Below are positions 16,481 to 26,099 of a stretch of 64,000 bases of DNA, piece by piece. Each line of letters begins with the position of its first letter. Positions within the stretch are counted from its first letter, which is position 1. The notes beneath the pieces are model-generated. The model was not told the origin of the DNA, did not search any database, and worked only from the letters and a program-made list of their open reading frames with translations. The stretch comes from Muribaculaceae bacterium (GTDB lineage Bacteria; Bacteroidota; Bacteroidia; Bacteroidales; Muribaculaceae): NCBI GenBank assembly GCA_017626045.1, contig JAGAJP010000059.1, positions 1 through 64,000 of the forward strand, read 5' to 3'. Position numbers and translations under genes: made by a program.

Positions 16481-17560
16481 ATGGACTATAGGAAACTGAC
16501 ATCTGAAACTATTGATTTTCTACGGTTCCCGCTTATTATCGGAGTCATATTCATTCATAGCTACAGTTTATGCGGTCAGTTTTACGAATCAAACGACCTT
16601 TCCGGGCGAGGTCCGTTCTACTATATCGCGACTCTGTTTTCCGATGTCCTGGCAACTGTGGCTGTCCCCATATTCTTTTTCATATCCGGGTATCTGTTTT
16701 TTCGCAACATTGATGTCTTCGACCATTCAGCATATCTTGATAAGATCAGGAAAAGATTCAAATCTCTCGTCATACCGTATCTTTTCTGGAATCTCGCAGT
16801 TGTCGGCTTTTATCTGCTTATCGGTAGGATTCCTGCGCTTTCCGCGTTTGTAAACGGTTATTCTCCGGGCGTTCAGGACATATTAGTTGGAAGAATTGGC
16901 GCTGACGGCACCAACTATTTCCCTGCAGCATATCAGTTCTGGTTTATTAGAGACCTGATAGTTTGCGTGTTCATATCGCCTGTTCTGTATCTTATAATAA
17001 GAAAGACACGGCACATCGGATTGATACTGCTCGGAGTAGGATGGTTTCTCGGCTATTCAATTCCATATATAGGAACAAAAGGATTCAGTCTTGTGTCCAT
17101 GTTCTTTTTCTCTTGTGGAGGCTGGTTCTGCTTCCAAAAGAAAGAACTGATTGCAGTTTTTGAGGATTTGCGTTTCTTCGCATGGATATATCCATTGATC
17201 GCACTCGCAGATCTTGTCACAAAGGGAGAGACCTACAATCTATATATACATAATTTGGGTATTCTCTCCGGTGTTATGTTTTGTTTTCTTCTCTCCGCTG
17301 TTTTGATAAGAAGATATAACTTCCGGATGCTCCCGTTTCTGTCTGCAGCCTCGTTCTTTGTGTTTGCGATTCATGAGCCCTGGCTTTTGACAATACTGAA
17401 GAAATTTATATTCGCCTCTATTGCCCCGAGATCGGAAGCAATGATGATTGCCATCTATTTCCTTACAGTCTTCTTTGTGGCACTACTGTCAGTGGCAATC
17501 TACCGGCTGATGAAAAGATGTTTCCCGTCAATCACCCGTCTTATTTCCGGAGGAAGATAA
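16481..17560 (+). CDS. Acyltransferase 3-family membrane protein (second of two)
   Basis: 359 aa, polytopic. SETIDFLRFPLIIGVIFIHS near the N-terminus ends in the family's His, and VAVPIFFFISGYLFF follows at about residues 62-76. An Acyltransfer_3 enzyme likely to O-acylate a sugar of the repeat unit. It begins 4 bases after the preceding paralogue, from which it has clearly diverged, so different positions or sugars are probably modified. Confidence 0.9.
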   Translation: MDYRKLTSETIDFLRFPLIIGVIFIHSYSLCGQFYESNDLSGRGPFYYIATLFSDVLATVAVPIFFFISGYLFFRNIDVFDHSAYLDKIRKRFKSLVIPYLFWNLAVVGFYLLIGRIPALSAFVNGYSPGVQDILVGRIGADGTNYFPAAYQFWFIRDLIVCVFISPVLYLIIRKTRHIGLILLGVGWFLGYSIPYIGTKGFSLVSMFFFSCGGWFCFQKKELIAVFEDLRFFAWIYPLIALADLVTKGETYNLYIHNLGILSGVMFCFLLSAVLIRRYNFRMLPFLSAASFFVFAIHEPWLLTILKKFIFASIAPRSEAMMIAIYFLTVFFVALLSVAIYRLMKRCFPSITRLISGGR

Positions 17561-17564
17561 AATC

Positions 17565-18521
17565 ATGGTAAGCGTTCTTGTTCCAATATATAATGTCGCT
17601 CCTTACATAGAAAGATGCGCCCGGTCGCTTTTTGAGCAGACATTCTCCGACATTGAGTTCGTGTTTGTTGACGATTGCTCGCCCGATGACAGTATCTCCA
17701 TTCTACAAGAAGTAGTCAAAGATTATCCGGCAGTAGGGGAGCGCGTCCGAATAATTCGCAATAACGAAAACAAAGGCCTCGCAGCAGTGCGAAACATTGC
17801 TGTTGAAAAGGCGAAAGGGGAGTTCATTCTCCATGTAGACAGCGACGACTGGTTGGAAAAAGACACTGTGGAATTATTGTATTCTACAGCGATAGCAGAG
17901 GATGCCGATGTCGTGGCATGCGATTTCAACGAAATCAGAAAAAAGGGATCTTCAATTATAGTTAATAACTGCATCCCTGATCCATTAATGTATGCAAAAT
18001 CACTTTTAAGAAGAAAATCGCTTACTCACATCATCGGAAAACTCATTAGAAAAAGCATCCTTACCGACAATGGACTCCGGGCTGTGGAAGGTCTCAATCA
18101 GGGTGAAGACTATCTCATGACTCCTAAGATAGCATACTTCTCTCGCCGCATTGCAAAAGTCGACAAGCCTCTCTACAACTACAATAGACTGAATGTCAAT
18201 TCATACACCGCAAATGTCAGCGACCATGCCATTGACTGCATAATAAAGGTGCAGAATCTGCTTGTGGATTTTTTCAGAAACATTCCGGATGCCGAAAATT
18301 TCAAAGATACCCTCGACGAGTCCTGCATATACAATAAAATCACATGCTTTTATTGCGCGCCATTCTCATCGTATAAAAAAATACGGTCTCTCTATATGGA
18401 CATCGACTGGCACCGAATGCGTCTTAAATCCGGACAGCGGCTCATACTTAGACTCTCCGATGCCGGAATGACTCGATCGGTATATGCTTTGATTCGTTTC
18501 GCAAATTTCATAATGAAATAA
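17565..18521 (+). CDS. Family 2 glycosyltransferase
   Basis: 318 aa. Starts SVLVPIYNVAPYIERCARSL; FVDDCSPDDSISIL and LHVDSDDWLEKDTVELLYS give the GT-A nucleotide- and metal-binding sites. It resembles the glycosyltransferase encoded at 25127 (same PIY.V..YIE.CARSLF.QT start), so the two are probably paralogues with different acceptors. It follows the second acyltransferase by 4 bases. Sugar specificity cannot be read from the sequence. Confidence 0.92.
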   Translation: MVSVLVPIYNVAPYIERCARSLFEQTFSDIEFVFVDDCSPDDSISILQEVVKDYPAVGERVRIIRNNENKGLAAVRNIAVEKAKGEFILHVDSDDWLEKDTVELLYSTAIAEDADVVACDFNEIRKKGSSIIVNNCIPDPLMYAKSLLRRKSLTHIIGKLIRKSILTDNGLRAVEGLNQGEDYLMTPKIAYFSRRIAKVDKPLYNYNRLNVNSYTANVSDHAIDCIIKVQNLLVDFFRNIPDAENFKDTLDESCIYNKITCFYCAPFSSYKKIRSLYMDIDWHRMRLKSGQRLILRLSDAGMTRSVYALIRFANFIMK

Positions 18522-18529
18522 CTCCACGG

Positions 18530-19627
18530 ATGTTTTTCTACCTGTGCATATTCTTCCTGTCTACCCTGCTTGTCTATGTCGGCACAAGAAGTCGAGGCGC
18601 ACAGAGAAATATAATTATCCTGTTGGCTCTTCTCATCCCCGCCCTTGTCGCTACTTATAGAGGGTTTTCCGTCGGTGCCGACACCCAGAACTACTACGAC
18701 CGTTATCATCAGTTTATAAGCGCCGATGGATTAAAGGCGATGATTGCAGTCCTCGACACCGAGTTCTTCTTTATTGCGGGGTGTTTTGTCGCGAAAATTA
18801 TCGGTGGCTACAGGCTCGTATTCTTCAGTTATTCTTTTCTTACGCTCCTGTTCTCATTCTTAGCTCTTTATAAATACCGGCGTTATGTCTGCGTATGGTT
18901 GGGCTATGCACTCTTCCTCTTTTTCTTCTATCAGGCATCCCTTAATATAATGAGGCAGATCCTTGCCGTGGCATATATTCTTTACTGCACTACTTTCCTT
19001 CTCGACGGACATAAGAAAAAGTTCTTTGTGCTTGCCGCCTTATCGGTGCTTTTCCATCTCACGGCTATAATAGCCGCCGGAGCGATATATCTCATTTACC
19101 TCATTTCCTCCCTTCCAGACAAGAAGCGCAGGAAAGCGTTTAGACTATATTTTCTCTCCATGTTTCTGGGGTTCTTCCTCGTGGACATAGTTATAAGATA
19201 TCTTGCCTCTGTAAATTTCGGAAACAGTTACGCCTATACGTCAGACGAAGGCAATTCAATGATAAGCGCCACCGACTTGATGTATAGCCTGATCTTCATA
19301 TATGTATCTTACACTTCCATGAAAAGGCACACTGTCAGTGTCATTTCACCGGAGTTCTTTTATCTATCTTCAGTGACCTGCCTCATGTTTTTTATGACAG
19401 GTTACTACAACCAATGGCTTTCCCGAATGGCTTACTACATGATGGCTTTCGCCTGCCTCTATTTTGCGATGATTGTGAAATCCCCGAAGATTCGGAAAGA
19501 GAGGAAGATATATAAATTGGCGTTTCTGTCATTAGGAATGGCGTATTGGTTTTACCTTTTTGTCTATTCGGGAGCCACTATCACCATCCCTTACAGCACA
19601 ATGGGTGGCTTAAGTTTCAATTTTTAA
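18530..19627 (+). CDS. EpsG-family polysaccharide polymerase (Wzy-like)
   Basis: 365 aa with about 10 hydrophobic segments. The EpsG signature region is ATYRGFSVGADTQNYYDRYH near residue 45, and IMRQILAVAYILYCTTFLLD lies in the middle. EpsG-type proteins serve as Wzy-like polymerases that join lipid-linked repeat units on the periplasmic face. Together with the flippase at 5604 this supports a Wzx/Wzy route. Start at ATG 18530, 8 bases after the previous stop. Confidence 0.82.
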   Translation: MFFYLCIFFLSTLLVYVGTRSRGAQRNIIILLALLIPALVATYRGFSVGADTQNYYDRYHQFISADGLKAMIAVLDTEFFFIAGCFVAKIIGGYRLVFFSYSFLTLLFSFLALYKYRRYVCVWLGYALFLFFFYQASLNIMRQILAVAYILYCTTFLLDGHKKKFFVLAALSVLFHLTAIIAAGAIYLIYLISSLPDKKRRKAFRLYFLSMFLGFFLVDIVIRYLASVNFGNSYAYTSDEGNSMISATDLMYSLIFIYVSYTSMKRHTVSVISPEFFYLSSVTCLMFFMTGYYNQWLSRMAYYMMAFACLYFAMIVKSPKIRKERKIYKLAFLSLGMAYWFYLFVYSGATITIPYSTMGGLSFNF

Positions 19628-19635
19628 GTACGTAG

Positions 19636-20694
19636 ATGATATATCTCGACAACATCATATTCTCTCTCCAGAAAGCCGGCGGAATATCGGCTGTCTGGGC
19701 AAACCTTATCGAGAATCTTATCAGTCGCACTCAGGACCTGAGAATGATTGAATATGAGGACGCTTATGGCAATTTCTTCAGACAGAATCTTAACCTGCAG
19801 CCGGATTTAATAATCCGAAAACCTGCCACCGGCGGCATATTACGTGAATTCATGTCTCCACGTGTGGTCTGCGATTCTCCCTTCATATTCCATTCATCAT
19901 ATTTCAGGACTTGTCCGAATCCTAATGCAATCAATGTCAACACCGTGCATGATTTCATTTATGAGCAGGGCAAGATGACTCTCAAGCAGAAGATTCGGAC
20001 CGGACTCGACTATCGGGCTATCCGAAAGAGCGATGCCATCGTTTGCGTCAGCGAGAATACAAAACTCGATCTCCTGAAATTTCTTCCGGATATTGACGAG
20101 TCAAAAATTCGAGTGATACACAACGGCGTTTCCGAAGACTTCGTCAGACTTCCGGAAATCCCTTATCCCGAATATGGGAATCATGTGCTCTTTTTAGGAG
20201 GACGGCAGTCTTACAAGAATTTCTCTTTTGTAGTCAAGTCACTCAAAGATACTGATTTCAGCCTTCTGATATGTGGCTCGCCGCTGTCTAAAGCAGAAAC
20301 CGAAATGCTTGAATCTAATTTGAGAGGCAGATACCGACACATCCTTTTTCCTGTGGGATCCGAACTCAACAGAATATATAACTCAGTCTTTGCTCTTGCT
20401 TATCCTTCATCCTACGAAGGATTCGGTATTCCGGTCCTTGAGGCCCAGAGAGCAGGCTGCCCGGTGATTGCGATGAACATTTCATCAATCCCCGAAATTA
20501 TAGGAGAGGACGCTCTTCTGATAAGCAGCCCTGATAAGGATGAATTCTTGGCAAGACTAAGCGAAATCAAAAATCCTCAAAGACGCCATTCTGTGGTCGA
20601 GACGGGGCTTGACAATGCCAAACGTTTCTCATGGAAGAGAATGGCTGATGAGTATTATAGCCTTTACATAAATCTACTGAGACCCCAATCATGA
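19636..20694 (+). CDS. Family 4 glycosyltransferase (mannosyltransferase-like)
   Basis: 352 aa, GT-B fold. The N-terminal domain has SLQKAGGISAVWANLIENL; the C-terminal domain shows HVLFLGGRQSYKNF and the GT4 donor-site motif SSYEGFGIPVLEAQRAGCP with the E-x7-E pair. This version is close to GDP-mannose-using transferases, though donor choice is uncertain. Its stop overlaps the next gene by four bases (ATGA), indicating coupled translation. Confidence 0.9.
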   Translation: MIYLDNIIFSLQKAGGISAVWANLIENLISRTQDLRMIEYEDAYGNFFRQNLNLQPDLIIRKPATGGILREFMSPRVVCDSPFIFHSSYFRTCPNPNAINVNTVHDFIYEQGKMTLKQKIRTGLDYRAIRKSDAIVCVSENTKLDLLKFLPDIDESKIRVIHNGVSEDFVRLPEIPYPEYGNHVLFLGGRQSYKNFSFVVKSLKDTDFSLLICGSPLSKAETEMLESNLRGRYRHILFPVGSELNRIYNSVFALAYPSSYEGFGIPVLEAQRAGCPVIAMNISSIPEIIGEDALLISSPDKDEFLARLSEIKNPQRRHSVVETGLDNAKRFSWKRMADEYYSLYINLLRPQS

Positions 20695-21482
20695 AGATTT
20701 CGATTATCACAGCAGCATACAATAGTGGAGCTACCCTGAAAGACACTATGGAAAGTGTCTTGAGACAGAGTTTCGACGACTGGGAGCATATCATTGTCGA
20801 CGGAGGCTCTACAGATACCACACTCGACATTATTCATGATGCCGAGCCAAGATATAATGGTCGGCTCAAATGGATAAGCGAACCCGACAAAGGTATTTAT
20901 GACGCGATGAACAAAGGTATCGCGATGGCACAAGGTGATGTAATCGGCATTCTCAATTCCGATGATTTTTATTCCTCGGATAACACCTTGAGGAAAGTAG
21001 CCGATGCAATGGAGTCAATGCCTGAGGTCGACGCCGTTTATGGCGACATCCATTTCGTTAAGGATTCAAACCTCTCTAAGTGTACCCGCTACTACAGTTC
21101 CCGTTTCTTCCGCCCCTGGATGATGCTCTTCGGATACCAGCCTGCGCATCCGTCATTCTACTGCAGAAAGAAGGTTTACGACAAATACGGATGCTTCGAT
21201 CTTGACTTCAAGGTGGCGGCGGATTTCGACAATCTTCTCAGACTTATATACATAAACAGAATAAATACCGAATACATCGGTTTCGACTTCGTGACAATGC
21301 GTGCCGGAGGCGCCTCCACAAGCGGTCTCAGAAGCCACAATAGGATTATCAGAGACCATCGAAAGTCTTACAGAAAACATAATCTCACAATCGGATATTG
21401 TCTCGACTTCGTGAGATATCCTATAAAGCTGCTTGAATTATACTCATACCGATTCGGGCATAGACACCGTATCCCGGAATAA
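20691..21482 (+). CDS. Family 2 glycosyltransferase (WcaA-like)
   Basis: 263 aa. It starts KISIITAAYNSGATLKDTME; IIVDGGSTDTTLDII and GILNSDDFYSSDNTL give the nucleotide and metal sites, and FRPWMMLFGYQPAHPSFYCR near residue 140 is typical of the short 250-270-aa GT2 enzymes in capsule and LPS clusters. It overlaps the upstream GT4 gene by ATGA and precedes the permease gene by 10 bases. Confidence 0.92.
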   Translation: MKISIITAAYNSGATLKDTMESVLRQSFDDWEHIIVDGGSTDTTLDIIHDAEPRYNGRLKWISEPDKGIYDAMNKGIAMAQGDVIGILNSDDFYSSDNTLRKVADAMESMPEVDAVYGDIHFVKDSNLSKCTRYYSSRFFRPWMMLFGYQPAHPSFYCRKKVYDKYGCFDLDFKVAADFDNLLRLIYINRINTEYIGFDFVTMRAGGASTSGLRSHNRIIRDHRKSYRKHNLTIGYCLDFVRYPIKLLELYSYRFGHRHRIPE

Positions 21483-21492
21483 TCTTACTTCC

Positions 21493-22767
21493 ATGAGCTT
21501 CAACACTAAACAGTCAAAGACACCATTTCTCGCCTTCGCCCTCGTTTCGTCGCTCTTCCTTCTTTGGGGCGTGGCAAACAACATGAACGACACGTTGCTG
21601 GCGGCTTTCAGACGCATCATGTCGATGTCTGACCTCCAGTCTTCTCTCGTGCAGTTCGCTTTCTACAGCGCATACTTCTGCTGTGCGATTCCCGCAGCTC
21701 TTTTCATCAGCCGGTTCAGCTACAAGACCGGCATTCTACTCGGGCTCACACTATATGCGTGTGGCACGATGCTGTTCTATCCTGCCGGTATCGCGTCGAG
21801 CTATCCTTTCTTCCTGTTTGCCATTTATGTGATGGCAGCCGGATGCTCGGTACTCGAGACCACGGCAAATCCCTACATCCTTTCTCTCGGAAGTCCCGAG
21901 ACCGCGACCAGACGGCTCAATATTGCCCAGACACTCAATCCAATCGGAGCAATATGCGGAATACTGGTCAGCAGGACTTTCATTCTCTCGCAACTCTCGG
22001 CTGCTGATACGGCGGAGAGAAGCAACATGTCGCCTGCCGACCTCGACGCCTTGATGCACAGTGAGCTAAATTCCGTTTCAGAAACGTATATCGGAATTGG
22101 TATTGTGCTTGTTATCCTTCTCGTCATTATTGCTTTGGTGAAAATGCCGGGCGACAGGGGAGAGGCTCACAATTTGAAAATCGGAAAGACCTTCGCTATG
22201 CTGTGGAAAAACAGAAGATGGAGAAACGGTGTTGTGGCGCAGTTCTTCTATGTAGGTGTGCAGACCGGCGTCTGGTCGTTTACAATACGCCTCGCAATGA
22301 AAGAACTCGGAGTGATGGAGAGCGATGCCTCTCTCGTCTTTCTTTACTCTATCATAGCATTCACCCTTTTCCGTTTCTTTTTCACTTGGATGATGAAATA
22401 TTTCCGCCCGGAGCGCCTTATGATGATTGCGTCCATTGCGGCAATAGTGTCTACTCTCGGAGTAATCTTATCACACGGCATTGCTTCCGTGGTATTCCTG
22501 ATATCTATCTCGGCATGGATGTCGCTGATGTTTCCCACCATCTACGGTCTCGCTCTCGAAGGCATTACGGGTGAGGAGGCTAAAATCGGGGCGTCAGGCC
22601 TTATCATGGCAATTTTGGGCGGTGCGCTTATAACGCCTCTGCAGGCTCTCATGTCCGATAGATTAGGAATTTCCGAATCGTTCGTTGTCCCTCTGATATG
22701 CTTTCTGATTGTTATGGCTTATTCGTTCCAAACGATGAAGGAAGCTAAGAGTCATAAAGAATTCTAA
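21493..22767 (+). CDS. FucP-like sugar:H+ symporter (MFS)
   Basis: 424 aa, 12 membrane segments. From ATG 21493 it reads SLFLLWGVANNMNDTLLAAF, matching the FucP start (F.LWG.ANN.NDTL); ETTANPYILSL and RRLNIAQTLNPIGAICG are further FucP-family landmarks. FucP homologues import L-fucose or related hexoses with protons. A sugar importer inside a polysaccharide cluster is unusual. The next gene encodes a kinase-nucleotidyltransferase, so the pair may scavenge a host or dietary sugar for the polymer. An in-frame ATG at 21433 lies inside the previous gene and is unlikely. Confidence 0.88.
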   Translation: MSFNTKQSKTPFLAFALVSSLFLLWGVANNMNDTLLAAFRRIMSMSDLQSSLVQFAFYSAYFCCAIPAALFISRFSYKTGILLGLTLYACGTMLFYPAGIASSYPFFLFAIYVMAAGCSVLETTANPYILSLGSPETATRRLNIAQTLNPIGAICGILVSRTFILSQLSAADTAERSNMSPADLDALMHSELNSVSETYIGIGIVLVILLVIIALVKMPGDRGEAHNLKIGKTFAMLWKNRRWRNGVVAQFFYVGVQTGVWSFTIRLAMKELGVMESDASLVFLYSIIAFTLFRFFFTWMMKYFRPERLMMIASIAAIVSTLGVILSHGIASVVFLISISAWMSLMFPTIYGLALEGITGEEAKIGASGLIMAILGGALITPLQALMSDRLGISESFVVPLICFLIVMAYSFQTMKEAKSHKEF

Positions 22768-22770
22768 AAA

Positions 22771-23919
22771 ATGAAAAAAGTATTTGTTTCCGGCTGCTAC
22801 GATATGCTTCATTCCGGCCACGTGGCGTTCTTCCGTCAGGCCGCATCCTACGGTGATCTTTATGTCGGCATCGGTTCTGACAGGACTATCGAGGAACTGA
22901 AGCATAGAAAAACAGTATATTCCGAAAAGGAACGCCTTTACATGGTTAAGTCAATCCGGTATGTCAAGGACGCGTTTATCAACCCCGGCTCGGGGATGCT
23001 CGACTTCCTTGATATACTCGACATTGTCAAGCCGGACGTGTTTGTGGTCAATTCCGACGGAGGTTCCGATATGAAGCGCGAGCTATGCGCGAGCCGTGGC
23101 ATCGAATATATCGTACTTGACAGAATTCCAGACGACGGACTTGAGGCAAGGTCCACTACATCCCTTAGGCAAAACGTCAAGTCTCACCTCCCTTATCGCA
23201 TTGACATCGCCGGAACATGGATTGACCAGCCTTATGTGTCGATGCACGGCGCAGGATGGGCGATAACCGCTTCCATTGAGCCGACTGTGGAGTTTATGGA
23301 AAGGGGCGGCATGTCGACATCTACTCGGAATGCCGCTAAAAAGATTTGGCCTTATGAACTGCCCAACTACAATGAGGAGATGCTTGCTCGTCTCGTCTTC
23401 TGTTTCGAGAACGATCCGGAAAACAAAGGGCATGTGTCAGGCGCTCAGGATGCCATTGGGATCTGCATGTCCGGTGTGACACGACATTGGTACGACGGAC
23501 ACTACTGGCCGGCAAAGATTGAAAGCTGCCATGACGAAGATATTCTTAAATGGCTTGAAAGCCACATTGCAATTGTCCCGATGTTTCCACGCAGAAAAGG
23601 ATGCTCGGTTGTGGAAGGTAAGGATATAACGCCGGGAAAAGTCAGGAATCTCACCGAAGCCGCATCTCGATGCTGGGACGCCATTATGGAGAAGGATCTG
23701 AATGCATTTGCTTCGGCATACAGGGATTCTTTCAACGCTCAGGTGTCGATGTTTCCCGCTATGATGCAGCCTGGTGTTCAGGAGCATATCGACAGATGGA
23801 AAGATTCCGCTCTCGCATGGAAGATGCTCGGCGCCGGTGGTGGCGGACACCTTGCTTTGGTTTTTGACGAAATTCCTGATAGCCCCGATGTTATCCGAAT
23901 ACATATCAGAAGGGAATAG
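22771..23919 (+). CDS. Cytidylyltransferase-GHMP kinase fusion, putative sugar salvage enzyme
   Basis: 382 aa. Residues 1-130 form a nucleotidyltransferase with HxGH (SGCYDMLHSGHVAFFRQAAS) and a closing RSTTSLR motif. Residues about 140-382 are GHMP-kinase-like: PYRIDIAGTWIDQPYV at the start, GHVSGAQDAIGICMSG in place of the usual serine-rich ATP loop, and MLGAGGGGHLALVFD near the end. One protein could therefore phosphorylate a free sugar and attach a nucleotide, as bifunctional Fkp does for L-fucose, but with a different nucleotidyltransferase fold and reversed domain order. It starts 3 bases after the FucP-like gene. Substrate and nucleotide are unknown. Confidence 0.78.
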   Translation: MKKVFVSGCYDMLHSGHVAFFRQAASYGDLYVGIGSDRTIEELKHRKTVYSEKERLYMVKSIRYVKDAFINPGSGMLDFLDILDIVKPDVFVVNSDGGSDMKRELCASRGIEYIVLDRIPDDGLEARSTTSLRQNVKSHLPYRIDIAGTWIDQPYVSMHGAGWAITASIEPTVEFMERGGMSTSTRNAAKKIWPYELPNYNEEMLARLVFCFENDPENKGHVSGAQDAIGICMSGVTRHWYDGHYWPAKIESCHDEDILKWLESHIAIVPMFPRRKGCSVVEGKDITPGKVRNLTEAASRCWDAIMEKDLNAFASAYRDSFNAQVSMFPAMMQPGVQEHIDRWKDSALAWKMLGAGGGGHLALVFDEIPDSPDVIRIHIRRE

Positions 23920-23922
23920 TTT

Positions 23923-25116
23923 ATGAATATCGCCTTTTTCACGGAAAGAGAGTGTTGCCCGACCATCGGAGGCACAGAGCGCACCACTTCATTGGTGGCA
24001 GGCGCATTGAGAGATTTCTACGGACATCGCATCTTTTCCATTTTCAATAAACCTGTTGAAAGTTCTGTCAAGAGGTTTGAATTTGAGAAGTCAATCTGTA
24101 TAGGTCTGGATGAGCCTTCTGCCGGGAAACTTGCGGAGTTCATAACAGACAACGACATTTCGTTGGTAATCAATCAGGGGGATTTCTATTTCTGTGAGTT
24201 CTTCCACAATGTTGTTTCGCAAAGGGATCTGAGTTGCAGACAGTTCTTTGTCTTTCATTTCTCGCCCGGATCGGGGGAGGAGGCTCTTATCAGTTTCAAG
24301 GAGACTTTCAAGCTTTGGAAACGCAATAAGTTCTCTTCCGAGGCAATAAAGGTAATACTTTATCCACTCTATTATAGATTTGCCACCCGCCGCTTCAGAC
24401 AGCATTACCGGAATGTTGAGAAAATGGCAGACCGTATTGTATTGCTGTCAGATTCATTCAAATCTGTATGGATGGATTATGCTCACCCGGGCGATAACGG
24501 CATATCGGCGGTCAATTTTGAAGTCATTCCCAACGCGCTGACTTTTGACCACTTTGCCTCGGAAGCTGAAATTGAGGCAAAAGAACACCGCATCCTTATA
24601 GTGTCTCGTTTTGACGAACGTCAAAAGAAACTGTCGAAAGCGTTGCGTATATGGAAAGAGATTTCTCAAAAGGAGCATATGAAAGACTGGCATCTCGACA
24701 TAGTAGGGGATGGCGAAGACAGAACGCTTTATGAGAAAATCGTAAAGAAACACAAGATTGAAAGAATCCATTTTCATGGGCGTCGGAATCCTGAACCATT
24801 TTATATGAGAAGTTCTCTCTTCATGATGACTTCTGATTATGAAGGTTTCGGAATGACTATAATCGAAGCGAGCCAATATGGCGTAGTGCCGTTCGCTTTT
24901 AATACTTATGCTTCATTGGAGGATATTCTTATAAATGACGTCAATGGTTATATAATAGAGCCTAATGATTTTTCATCATACGAATCAAAATTGATTGACA
25001 TGGCAAATAATCCTCAGCGAAGGTCTATAGTAGCCCTGAATGCTGTTAAGAATTCAAGACGCTTTGCGTTGGATATCATTGCGGCTCAATGGCAGAATTT
25101 GATTTCGAACTCTTGA
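23923..25116 (+). CDS. Family 4 glycosyltransferase
   Basis: 397 aa, GT-B fold. The N-terminal domain has CCPTIGGTERTTSLVAGAL, the glycine-rich acceptor loop. The C-terminal domain has ILIVSRFDERQKKLSKALRI and SDYEGFGMTIIEASQYGVVP carrying the donor-site E-x7-E pair. It would add one sugar to the repeat unit on the cytoplasmic side. It begins 3 bases after the kinase fusion, so it may use the nucleotide sugar made there; that link rests on position only. Confidence 0.9.
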   Translation: MNIAFFTERECCPTIGGTERTTSLVAGALRDFYGHRIFSIFNKPVESSVKRFEFEKSICIGLDEPSAGKLAEFITDNDISLVINQGDFYFCEFFHNVVSQRDLSCRQFFVFHFSPGSGEEALISFKETFKLWKRNKFSSEAIKVILYPLYYRFATRRFRQHYRNVEKMADRIVLLSDSFKSVWMDYAHPGDNGISAVNFEVIPNALTFDHFASEAEIEAKEHRILIVSRFDERQKKLSKALRIWKEISQKEHMKDWHLDIVGDGEDRTLYEKIVKKHKIERIHFHGRRNPEPFYMRSSLFMMTSDYEGFGMTIIEASQYGVVPFAFNTYASLEDILINDVNGYIIEPNDFSSYESKLIDMANNPQRRSIVALNAVKNSRRFALDIIAAQWQNLISNS

Positions 25117-25126
25117 CACCATACTT

Positions 25127-26095
25127 ATGTCAATTCCCAAAGTCAGCATAATAATTCCTGTATACAAGGTCGAGGAATATATTGAGAAGTGTGCGAGATC
25201 TCTTTTCTCTCAGACTCTCGACGAGTTGGAATATATATTCATTGATGATTGTGGGAATGACAACAGTTTTAATATCATTGATATAATAATTGATGAGTTT
25301 CCACATAGACGGTCGCAGGTTCGAATAATTCGTAATGAATTCAATCGAGGAGTGGGGCAGACCCGCCGGCATGGAATTGATGTCGCATCCGGTGAGTATA
25401 TCATTCACTGTGATCCCGACGACCGGGTGGATTCTGACATGTATCAGACCCTTTACGAAAAGGCTAAACTGAATGATGCCGACGTGTGTATATGCGACTA
25501 TTATGTGGATAATAGTGCCGGGGAAACGGTAGTCTTGCAGAATGCTGAATCTGATAAAAAAGCATTGTTCCATCAATTATCTTCCGAGACACTTCATGCA
25601 GCCCTATGGAATAAGATGGTTCGATCGGATCTTGCCAAACGCTTTCCAATCGAAACCGGCATAAATTTATGGGAAGATCTGTCTGTTATGCCGCTCATTT
25701 TGCTCTCTGCAAACCGTATTGCAAAAGTCGACAGACCTCTTTACCATTATAATATGGCAAATTCAGGCTCGGTGAGTCATATCGATTATGCAAAGAATGT
25801 CGTTTCTTCCGTCAATGCCGTCAATTCCCTCATAAAGAACATGAGGAAACATAATTTAATCGACATTGTCAATCCCATTGACCTGTATCGTCTCCAGTGG
25901 AGCGCGAAGAAAGGACTGATTCTTGACCCGACTAAAGACAACATCCGGAGATGGCAGGAAACCTTCCCGGAATCAAACAGCCATTTCAGGCAACTCGACA
26001 TCTCTCCGAAATTCAAATTCCTTACCTGGCTCGCAATCCACAACCAAGTTCTTCTCCTCAAGCTTTACAAGAAAGTAAAGTCACTACGTAAGTGA
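25127..26095 (+). CDS. Family 2 glycosyltransferase
   Basis: 322 aa. SIIIPVYKVEEYIEKCARSL at the N-terminus, FIDDCGNDNSFNIIDI and IIHCDPDDRVDSDMYQTLY mark the GT-A sites. Close in layout to the enzyme encoded at 17565, so probably a diverged paralogue. It is the last glycosyltransferase of the cluster and is followed by the GSCFA gene after 4 bases. Confidence 0.92.
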   Translation: MSIPKVSIIIPVYKVEEYIEKCARSLFSQTLDELEYIFIDDCGNDNSFNIIDIIIDEFPHRRSQVRIIRNEFNRGVGQTRRHGIDVASGEYIIHCDPDDRVDSDMYQTLYEKAKLNDADVCICDYYVDNSAGETVVLQNAESDKKALFHQLSSETLHAALWNKMVRSDLAKRFPIETGINLWEDLSVMPLILLSANRIAKVDRPLYHYNMANSGSVSHIDYAKNVVSSVNAVNSLIKNMRKHNLIDIVNPIDLYRLQWSAKKGLILDPTKDNIRRWQETFPESNSHFRQLDISPKFKFLTWLAIHNQVLLLKLYKKVKSLRK

Positions 26096-26099
26096 TTAT

